Shown: piece after piece, positions 25,740-33,300 of the stretch | How the letters are laid out: the number at the start of each line of letters is the position of its first letter | Position numbering within the stretch: position 1 is the stretch's first letter | Source of the DNA: Acidobacteriaceae bacterium | GTDB lineage: Bacteria; Acidobacteriota; Terriglobia; Terriglobales; Acidobacteriaceae | Length of the DNA stretch: 64,000 nucleotides | Direction: 5' to 3' | Assembly (NCBI GenBank): GCA_035944135.1 | Contig: DASZBM010000002.1 | Location: 310,001-374,000, forward strand | The notes under the pieces: generated by a model | What the model saw: only the letters and a program-made list of their open reading frames with translations | What the model was told of the DNA's origin: nothing | Databases searched by the model: none | Position numbers and translations under genes: made by a program

Positions 25740-25968
25740 GGGGTTCCTGGGTGGTGCGAGGTTCTAGGTACTAGGTACTAGGAACGAGATGCGAGTTAGA
25801 TCCGTGGTTGAAAATGGTTCGACGCTATTCGTAAGGCCGGCATTTTCGGGGTCCTTCGACTTCGCGCTGCGCGCTTCGCTCAGGATGACGGCCTATTTTT
25901 CCTTTGCTCAGGATGACGGCCTATTTTTCCTTTGCTCCGGATGACGGCGCTAATTGACCTCCCCTACA
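25740..25968. repeat. Repeat-filled argD-argF spacer
   Basis: Contains tandem TAGGTACTAGGTACTAGGAA units (about 25765-25785), the TCCTTCGACTTCGCGCTGCG...AGGATGACGG element (25852-25891), and two further partial copies with CTATTTTTCCTTTGCTCAGG spacing up to 25947. No gene. Confidence 0.8.
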
Positions 25969-27234
25969 TTATTTTGCGGTGGCCTCGGCGGTTTGGGGCT
26001 CGGGGGTGAGGTGTTGGGTGAGGAGTTGGTCGAGCGCGGCGATGGTTTGGTCGACGTGCTCGCGGGTGATGATGTACGGCGGAAGGAAGCGCAGAACGGT
26101 GTCGTGCGTGCGGTTGAGGAGGATGTGATGTGTGTTCATCATTGCCTCGTGAACGGACTTGGCGAGGTCTGGCGAGTGGAGCTCGAGGCCGACCATGAGG
26201 CCGAGACCGCGTGCCTGCTTAATAGATGAGTGCTTTGCGGCGAGGTTGCGGAGCTGGGCGAGGAAGTAGTTGCCGAGCTCGGTGTTGTGGGCGAGGAGGT
26301 TGTCGCGCTTGATGGTGTCGATGGCCGCGATGGCGACGGCGCAGGCGAACGGGTTCCCGCCGAATGTAGTGCCGTGCATGCCGGGCGTGAAGGCGCGCGC
26401 GGCTTCTTCGGTGGCGATCATGGCGCCCATGGGGATGCCGCCGGCGATGGGCTTCGCGAGCGTGGTGATGTCGGGCATGACGTCAGTGTGCTGGTAGGCG
26501 GTCCACTTGCCGGTGCGGCCCATGCCGGATTGGATCTCGTCGAAGAGGAGCAATGCGCCGGTGGAGTCGCAGAGTGCGCGCGCGGTGCGGAGGAACTCTG
26601 CGGAGACGGGGTTGATGCCGCCTTCGCCCTGGAGGACCTCGATGCAGATGCCGCAGACGTCGGTGCTGAAGGCGGCCTTGAGTGCGGCGACGTCGTTGAA
26701 GGGAATGAATCCGACGTCGGGCATGACGGGTTGGAAGGGCTCGCGGTAGGCGGACTTGTGGGTGGTGGCGACGGCGCCCATGGTGCGGCCGTGGAAGCTG
26801 TGCTCGAGCGCGAGGAACTTTGTGCCGATGCGTTTGCCTTCGGAGCGCAGCAGGCCGGCGTGGGCGCGGGCGAGCTTGAGTGCGGCCTCCCAGGCTTCGG
26901 TGCCGGAGTTGGTGAGGAAGACGCGGTCGAGCCCGGTGATCTCGGTGAGGCGGAGGGCGAGCTCGGCGGTGTGGGGGTGGTAGAAGAGGTTGCTGGTGTG
27001 GACGAGGGTCTTCGCCTGCTCGGTGATGGCGGCGGTGATGGCGGGGTGGTTGTAGCCGAGAGCGCAGACGCCGATGCCGGAGAGGAGATCGAGGTACTCG
27101 GTGTTGTTCTCGTCGTAGAGGTGCACGCCTTCGCCGCGCGTGATGAGGATGGGGTAGCGCGCGTAGGTGTTGAGGACGAGTTTGGATTCGGCGGCTTGTG
27201 CGTCGGCGAGTGTGAGATGTGTCTGATTTGGCAT
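25969..27234 (-). CDS. argD: Acetylornithine aminotransferase
   Basis: PLP-dependent class III aminotransferase, 421 residues; converts N-acetylglutamate semialdehyde to N-acetylornithine. Features: DLLSGIGVCALGYNHPAI near the N-terminus, the FLTNSGTEAWEAALKLAR phosphate-binding block, LLLFDEIQSGMGRTGKW with the PLP-contacting Asp, and the Schiff-base lysine in TTLAKPIAGGIPMGAM. Length and motif order match ArgD. It lies between argB and argF, each separated by about 230 bases of repeat sequence. The enzyme can also serve lysine biosynthesis (DapC activity) in other bacteria; that is not testable here. Confidence 0.94.
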   Translation of the reverse strand: MPNQTHLTLADAQAAESKLVLNTYARYPILITRGEGVHLYDENNTEYLDLLSGIGVCALGYNHPAITAAITEQAKTLVHTSNLFYHPHTAELALRLTEITGLDRVFLTNSGTEAWEAALKLARAHAGLLRSEGKRIGTKFLALEHSFHGRTMGAVATTHKSAYREPFQPVMPDVGFIPFNDVAALKAAFSTDVCGICIEVLQGEGGINPVSAEFLRTARALCDSTGALLLFDEIQSGMGRTGKWTAYQHTDVMPDITTLAKPIAGGIPMGAMIATEEAARAFTPGMHGTTFGGNPFACAVAIAAIDTIKRDNLLAHNTELGNYFLAQLRNLAAKHSSIKQARGLGLMVGLELHSPDLAKSVHEAMMNTHHILLNRTHDTVLRFLPPYIITREHVDQTIAALDQLLTQHLTPEPQTAEATAK

Positions 27235-27466
27235 CGTTCGGTCCGTGGTTGAAAAAGGTTCGAACAGCTTTCGTGATGTGAGAGCGTCGGGGTTCTTCGA
27301 CTACCCCTTCGCTGTGCTCAGGGTTCGCTCAGAATGACGGTGCTGTGATGGTTCGGAAGCAAAGGCAAAGGCATCGAGCGTCGCTCGATTGCCCACTCAT
27401 CCGCTACGCGTATGAATGGGGCACCCAGATTCGGCTCAGGATGACAGAAAGAAAAACAAGAACGGG
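27235..27466. repeat. Repeat-filled argB-argD spacer
   Basis: Contains a diverged TTCTTCGACTACCCCTTCGC...AGAATGACGG element (27293-27340), the repeat-C palindrome GCCCACTCATCC...GGGGCACCCAG (27390-27426), and a third GGCTCAGGATGACAG end (about 27431-27445). No gene. Confidence 0.8.
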
Positions 27467-28249
27467 TCATGCGACCATGACCTCCGTTCCGTCGTTGATG
27501 CGGGTGCTGGAGAAGTCGGGGAGGACGGCGGCGGATTCGGCGGGGAGGATGCGCACGCGCTTGACGCCGTGGGTGAGGGCTTCCTTGCAGGCGTTGAGCT
27601 TGGGCAGCATGCCGCCGGAGACGACTGCAGCTTTTTCGAGCGCGGGGACTTCTTTGAGGGAGAGCCAGCGCATGACGGAGCCGTCGGCGCCTTTGACGCC
27701 GGGGACGTCGGTGAGGAAGACGAGGGCGTCGGCCTTGGTGGAGATGGCGGCGGCGGCGGCCATTTCGTCGGCGTTGATGTTGTAGTATTCGCCGTCGAAG
27801 CCGAGGGCGATGGAGGAGATGACGGGGACGGCGCCCATCTTCCAGATGGCGTCGAGCCAGCGGGGGTCGGTGGAGGCGATCTCGCCGACGAAGCCGAGGT
27901 CGTGCTCGGTCTTTTTCTTGCGCGCGCGGAAGACCTGGGCGTCGCCGCCAGTGAGGCCGACGGCGGAGACGCCGTGCTGGGTGAGTGCGGCGACGAGAGA
28001 CTTGTTGACGCGGCCGCCGAGGACCATGAGGGCGGCGTCGCGGGTTTCGGCGTCGGTGATGCGGAGGCCGGCGACGAACTCCGATTTCTTGCCCATCTGG
28101 GCGAGGAGCCTGGTGAGCTGGACGCCGCCGCCGTGGACGAGCGCGACGAGGTGACCGTCGCGGGTGAGGTCGGCGACGGCTTGCGCGCAGGTGGCGAGGA
28201 GCGAGGGGTTTTCAAGGGCGGCTCCGCCGAGCTTGAGGACGAATTTCAT
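27467..28249 (-). CDS. argB: Acetylglutamate kinase
   Basis: Phosphorylates N-acetylglutamate, the committed step. 260 residues of the amino-acid kinase fold: MKFVLKLGGAAL at the N-terminus (phosphate-binding Lys and GG), LVALVHGGGVQLTRLL (substrate-binding GGG), YNINADEMAAAAAI (the N-A-D motif), and VVSGGMLPKLNACKEAL near the end. The ATG at 28249 follows GGAG by seven bases; an in-frame ORF upstream to 28342 is out of the fold. The arginine-sensing N-terminal helix of hexameric, feedback-inhibited ArgB enzymes is absent, so it may be the insensitive type. Confidence 0.93.
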   Translation of the reverse strand: MKFVLKLGGAALENPSLLATCAQAVADLTRDGHLVALVHGGGVQLTRLLAQMGKKSEFVAGLRITDAETRDAALMVLGGRVNKSLVAALTQHGVSAVGLTGGDAQVFRARKKKTEHDLGFVGEIASTDPRWLDAIWKMGAVPVISSIALGFDGEYYNINADEMAAAAAISTKADALVFLTDVPGVKGADGSVMRWLSLKEVPALEKAAVVSGGMLPKLNACKEALTHGVKRVRILPAESAAVLPDFSSTRINDGTEVMVA

Positions 28250-28370
28250 GGGTGGACTCCAGGTGCGAGAAGCAGATCCCCTGCGGGGATGACAGAAGGA
28301 AAGGCGAGAGCAAAAGCAAAAGCTTTGACGCAAAGAGCGCAAAGGGCGCGAAGGAACGCAAAGGAAGACG
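28250..28370. repeat. Repeat-bearing argC-argB spacer
   Basis: Contains CAGATCCCCTGCGGGGATGAC (28272-28292), a palindrome similar to one after queF (17755), followed by GCAAAAGCAAAAGC and CGCAAAGAGCGCAAAGGGCG direct units. Confidence 0.7.
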
Positions 28371-29444
28371 TCATAGGAGGCCCTCCTGTTGATGGAACCC
28401 GGCCATGAGGTTCATGTTTTCGATGGCTTGCGAGGCGGCGCCTTTGAGCAGGTTGTCGAGGCAGGAGACGACGATGAGGCGGCGAGCGTCGCGGTCGAGA
28501 TGGAAGCCGAGGTCGCAGAAGTTGGTGCGCGCGACGTGCTGGATCTGCGGGAGGGTAGGCGAACGGCGCACGCGGACGAGTGGGGCGTTTGAGTAGAAGT
28601 CGTCGAAGCAGGATTGGATCTCGTCGACGGCGCACTCTTTGTTTAGACGCACGTAGATGGTGGAGAGAATTCCGCGGGGGATGGGGAGCAGATGCGGCGT
28701 GAAGATGATTTGCTCGCGGGTGAGTTGGAGTTGTTCGAGGAGCTCGCCGGTGTGGCGGTGGCCGAAGACGGCGTAAGCAGAGAGGTTGTCGGCCGCGTGC
28801 ATGAAGTGCGTGGTCGCGGTGGGCAGCTTGCCCGCGCCGGAGACGCCGGATTTGGAGTCGGCGACGATGCCGTGGCCGAGGTCGACGATGTTGGCACGTA
28901 CCAGGGGAGCGAGCGCGAGGATGACAGAGGTGGCGTAGCAGCCGGGGTTGGCGACGAGGCGTGCGCTGCGGATGGCGGGTGCGTGCAGCTCGGGCGAGCC
29001 GTAGACGGCTTCGGACTGGAGCTTGGCGGCGCAGTCGGGGTTGGCGTCGTGGAGTTTGTAGATGGCGCGGTTGGTGTCGTGCTGGAGGCGCCAGGCGGCG
29101 GAGAGATCGACGACGCGGATGTTGTTCTGGAGTGCGATGGGCGCGAGGTCGCGGGACTGCTCGTGAGGCAGCGCGAGGAAAAGGAGGTTAACGCCTTCTT
29201 TGGTGAGGGTGTCGAAGGAGAAGGGGATGACCTGGGCGGCGTCGGCGTTGGGGGCGCCGGTGAGTGCGGGGTGAATGTCGGTGAGGCGCAGGGTCTCTTC
29301 GGCGCCTTCGCGGCCGAGGAAGACGGGCGGAGTGGTGAGGCGCGGGTGGTGGAGGAGGAGGCGCGCGAGCTCGGCGCCGGCGTAGCCGGTGACGCCGGCG
29401 ACAGCGACGCGGAGATTGGTGGAATCCCACTCGTCCGCTTGCAC
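28371..29444 (-). CDS. argC: N-acetyl-gamma-glutamyl-phosphate reductase
   Basis: NADPH-dependent reduction of N-acetylglutamyl phosphate. About 357 residues: Rossmann motif VAVAGVTGYAGAELARLLL, the catalytic-cysteine motif VANPGCYATSVIL, and HFMHAADNLSAYAVFGHRHTGEL. The start is uncertain: no ATG precedes the Rossmann motif; GTG 29444 and TTG 29456 are the candidates. Both lie inside a copy of the dispersed repeat C that fills the argR-argC spacer (29426-29534), so the repeat contributes the N-terminal residues. The frame stays open to 29996 but overlaps argR there and is not coding. Confidence 0.9.
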   Translation of the reverse strand: MQADEWDSTNLRVAVAGVTGYAGAELARLLLHHPRLTTPPVFLGREGAEETLRLTDIHPALTGAPNADAAQVIPFSFDTLTKEGVNLLFLALPHEQSRDLAPIALQNNIRVVDLSAAWRLQHDTNRAIYKLHDANPDCAAKLQSEAVYGSPELHAPAIRSARLVANPGCYATSVILALAPLVRANIVDLGHGIVADSKSGVSGAGKLPTATTHFMHAADNLSAYAVFGHRHTGELLEQLQLTREQIIFTPHLLPIPRGILSTIYVRLNKECAVDEIQSCFDDFYSNAPLVRVRRSPTLPQIQHVARTNFCDLGFHLDRDARRLIVVSCLDNLLKGAASQAIENMNLMAGFHQQEGLL

Positions 29445-29534
29445 CCCAGCGAGCAAGCTCGCCGGGGACCCCGCTGCGCGTACGAATGGGGCACCCGCCG
29501 GGGACCCCGCCGCGCGTATGAACGGGGCACCCGG
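29426..29534. repeat. Two repeat-C copies at the 5' end of argC
   Basis: 29426-29497 and 29498-29534. Both end in GCGTA(C/T)GAA(T/C)GGGGCACCCG and share GCCGGGGACCCCGC. The first copy overlaps the argC start. Confidence 0.8.
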
Positions 29535-29601
29535 AGTTGTGGTGGTCCGTGAAGTGCCCGGAGTTGTGGTCATCCCCGCAGTACTCGGATTGGAGGTGGT
29601 A

Positions 29602-30057
29602 TTAGGCAATGAAGGTCTCGATGCGGGTGCGCAGGGTTTCGGCGCGGCGGTTGTCGGGGCAAATGACGAGGACGGTGTTGTCGCCGGCGATGGTGCCGAC
29701 AACCTCGGGCCATTCTTCGTAGTCGAGCGAGGCGGCGACGGGCTGAGCACCGCCCATGGTGGTGAGGACGATGAGAAGATTCTGGGCCTGGCGGACTTCG
29801 AGGCCGAAGTTCTGGAGAACGTCGCCGATCTCGGGGAGTTCCTCTGCTTCTTCGTCGACGGCGGGGAGCTCGTAGCCGGCGGGGCCTTTGAGGAGCTTGA
29901 GCTCGCGGATGTCGCGCGAGAGCGTGGCCTGCGTGACGTGAATGCCACGGGCGGCGAGCTTGCGGCGGAGGTCATCCTGGTTATTGATGGCCGCACCGTT
30001 GGATTCGGCGGCCTTGGCCAGGAGGTCTCGGATCGCGTTTTGGCGTTGATGCTTCAT
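29602..30057 (-). CDS. argR: Arginine repressor
   Basis: A 151-residue ArgR/AhrC-type regulator. The N-terminal winged helix contains INNQDDLRRKLAARGIHVTQ and ATLSRDIRELKLLK, the DNA-recognition helix with the SR motif. The C-terminal oligomerisation/arginine-binding domain has VVGTIAGDNTVLVICPD, with the conserved GTIAGDxT loop. The gene heads the minus-strand arg series. Two ARG boxes (30182-30220) overlap its promoter, so autorepression with arginine as co-repressor is expected. Confidence 0.95.
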   Translation of the reverse strand: MKHQRQNAIRDLLAKAAESNGAAINNQDDLRRKLAARGIHVTQATLSRDIRELKLLKGPAGYELPAVDEEAEELPEIGDVLQNFGLEVRQAQNLLIVLTTMGGAQPVAASLDYEEWPEVVGTIAGDNTVLVICPDNRRAETLRTRIETFIA

Positions 30058-30181
30058 AAGGCGTCAGGGAGTGAGGAAGTTAGGGAACGCTCCGGATTCT
30101 TTTTCACTCCTTCTGGATGTTTGACCTGCTGAATGGGCTTTTAAGCACAGGAAAAAGCGTGACGCAGAGGGCGCCACGCCT

Positions 30182-30220
30182 GATGCATAAAAATCCACAA
30201 TTCATGTATAAATATACATA
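30182..30220 (-). promoter_or_regulatory. Tandem ARG boxes (ArgR operator)
   Basis: Two 18-base boxes, 30182-30199 (GATGCATAAAAATCCACA) and 30203-30220 (CATGTATAAATATACATA), separated by 3 bases. Both fit the known Bacillus-type ARG box CATGAATAAAAATKCAAK, and 3-base spacing is the classic hexameric-ArgR arrangement. Box 2 covers the -10 of the argR promoter. Confidence 0.85.
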
Positions 30221-30233
30221 CCGCGAATGTCAA
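30205..30233 (-). promoter_or_regulatory. argR promoter
   Basis: Minus-strand -35 TTGACA (30228-30233), 17-base spacer, -10 TATACA (30205-30210). The -10 lies within ARG box 2. Confidence 0.7.
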
Positions 30234-30310
30234 GGCGAGGGAACGGGTTTAGCTCAAGATTTCCTAGGAAGATTCACTCCCTCGATCGTGCGCTAGTCAA
30301 ACAATGGAAG

Positions 30311-30316
30311 TATAGT
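30311..30316 (+). promoter_or_regulatory. Possible -10 element before gltB
   Basis: TATAGT lies only 5 bases before ATG 30322; no good -35 is visible. If used, transcription would begin inside the annotated start region, favouring a later start codon. Confidence 0.35.
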
Positions 30317-30321
30317 GAAGC

Positions 30322-33300
30322 ATGCCCCTTCTTTTTCCTCAGCGGCCGAAGTGTCTGTCGACGGGCGATGTTCAGCCTGGCGGCGGAAGTTTGAGTGAAG
30401 TTGCATTGCCGGAAGGCCGGGCGAGCCTTCCCGAGGGCCTTGCTGAAGGCCCGAAAAGCTTGATCGATCCGCGTTTTGACCAGGATTCGTGTGGCGTGGG
30501 CTTTGTGGCGTCGGCACTGGCGAAGGCGAACCACAAGATTCTGGAAGATGCGCTGACGGCGCTGGCGCGGCTGGAACATCGTGGTGCGGTGGCGGCGGAC
30601 GGTGCCTCGAGCGACGGCGTGGGCCTGATGACGAATGTGCCGCGGGCGCTGCTGCTGAAGTCGGCTGGGATTGAATTGGCTGACGATGCGACGCTGGGCG
30701 TGGGCATGGTGTTTTTGCCGCAGGGAGAGACGCGCGCCGAGGCGGTGATTGAGCGCGCGCTGAAGGCGCAGGAGCTGAAGGTGCTGGCGTGGCGGGATGT
30801 GCCGACGCGGCCGGAGATCTTGGGCGAAATTGCTCGCTCGACGATGCCGACGGTCCGGCAGGTGCTGGTGGGCGATGCGGCGGTGCATGCGAACCTCGAC
30901 CCGATGGAGCGCAGGCTGTACCTGGCGCGCAAGCAATTTGAGCGCGCGGTCGAACTGAACGAGGTTACGGGCTATATTTGCTCGCTCTCGGCGCAGACGA
31001 TTGTGTACAAGGCGATGTGCCTGGGGAGATTGCTGCCCGAGTTCTATCCGGATCTGGCGTCGCCGGAGTTTGTGACGCAGTTCGCGATCTTCCATCAGCG
31101 GTATGCGACGAACACGCTGCCGACGTGGCATCGCGCGCAGCCGTCGCGCAAGCTGGCGCATAACGGCGAGATCAATACGGTGTGGGGCAATCGCTCGAGG
31201 ATGCGGGCGCGCGGGTCGACGCTGCCGGTGGAGTGCAAGCCGGTGTTGACGGAAGGTGGAACGGATTCGGCGTCGCTGGATGAGGCGATTGAGCTGCTGA
31301 GCCACAACGGGCGGACGATTGCGGAGAGCGTGCGCATGCTGCTGCCGCCGGCAATTACGAAGCGCGTGCATCCGTTCCTGGAGTACCACCGGGAGTGCGC
31401 TGAGCCGTGGGATGGGCCGGCGGCGATTGCGTTCAGCGATGGCATTGTTGTGGGTGCGGCTCTGGACAGGAATGGGTTGCGGCCTTGCCGGTATGCGATC
31501 ACGAGCGAGGGGATTGTGGTCGCGGGGTCCGAGGCTGGACTGGTGGACCTGGATCCGGGAACGGTGATTGAGAGCGGACGGTTGGGGCCGGGCGAGATGC
31601 TCGGTGTGGATATGTCCGAGCGGAAGGTGTACCACAACGAAGACATGATGGACGTCTTCGACTCGCGCGAGGAGTTTTTGGCGCTGACGCGGATGGAGCC
31701 GCTGGTGCCATTGCAGGCATCGGACCTTGGCTTACCGGTTGAGGAACTCTCGCGGGTGCAGAAGGGCTTCGGGTACACGAAGGAAGACGTCAACATGATT
31801 TTGAAGCCCATGGCGAGCACCGGGAAGGACGCGGTGTGGTCGATGGGTGATGACACGCCGCTGGCGTTTCTGGCGAAGAGTCCGCGACCGCTGTATGCGT
31901 TCTTCCGGCAGCGGTTTGCGCAGGTGACGAATCCGCCGATTGATTCGCTGCGCGAATCGGTGGTGGTGAGTCTGCACACGCGGCTGGGACCGTGGCCGCA
32001 TTTGCTGGAGAAGAACGCGCCGCTGCCTGGCATTGCGCTGGATTCGCCGTTCTTGTCGCTGGGACAGATGGCGGCGTTGCGGAGCGGACAGTATCCGCAT
32101 AAGGAAGAGCTGTGCGTGGAGGAGCTGGCGTGCGTATTTTCGCCGGAGAAGACTCTCGAACAGGCGATTGAAGAGCTGAGCCTGCGTGCGGTGGAGATGG
32201 TGCGCAAGGGAGCGCGGGTGGTGGTGCTGACGGATCGCAGCGCTTCGGCGGAGCGGATTCCGGTGCCGATGGCGATGGCAACGGGCGCGGTGCATGAGGC
32301 GCTGGTGGACGCGGGGCTGCGTACGCTGTGCGGGCTGGCGGTGGAGGCCGGCGATTGCCGCGATGTGCATCATGCGGCGGTGCTGATCGGGTATGGCGCG
32401 GGCGCGGTGTGCCCGTGGCTGGCGCTGGAGACGGCGCGGACGTACGTGGGTGAAAAGGGATTTCCGGAGGGCGTGGACGCAGAGAAGTATCTGCTGAAGT
32501 CGCTGGATGCGGGGCTGGCCAAGGTGATGTCGAAGATGGGCATCAGCGTGGTGAACAGCTATCGCATGGCGCACCTGTTCGACATTCTTGGTCTGCATAA
32601 GAGCGTGGTGGACCGGTGTTTTCCGGATACGCCGGCGCCGCTGTCAGGGATTGGGTTTTCTGAGCTGGAGCGGAGGCTGCGGGCGGCGTGGATTGGCGAG
32701 AGTGTTGAGCCGGCGGCGGCGAAGGCTGACCTGCCGGATTATGGATGGGTTCGGTTCCGCAAGGCGGATACGGCGGAGCCTCATCAATGGCAGCCGCCGA
32801 ATGTGAAGGCGCTGCAGACGGTGGTGGGAAGCGCAAGAGGCGTGCCGCCCGCGAGTGATGCGGCGCAGGCGTTTCAGATTTTCACGCGCAATGTGGATAC
32901 GGCGGAGCCGCGATCGCTGAGAGATTTGCTGGAGGTTCGACCGGCGGGGCCGGAGCTGGCGATTGACGATGTTGAGGCGCCGGAGAGTTTGTGCCATCAC
33001 TTCATTGCGAGCGCGATGTCGCTGGGCTCGCTGAGCCCGGAGGCCCACTCGACGATCACGCAGGCGATGAACATGCTGGGCGCGAGGTCGAATACGGGTG
33101 AGGGTGGCGAAGATCGCGCGGTGTACAGTTTGCAGGGTCAGGGGCCGAGAGCTGGTGGACCGGAGGGTGAGTTCGCTGCGGCTGCGCGTGAGAGCAATGG
33201 AGGCGCGGCGGTGGCGGAGATGGTGAGTGCGCCGGCGGTGCATGCGAGCCTGAATAACAAGATTAAGCAGATTGCTTCGGGGCGTTTTGGCGTGACGGCG

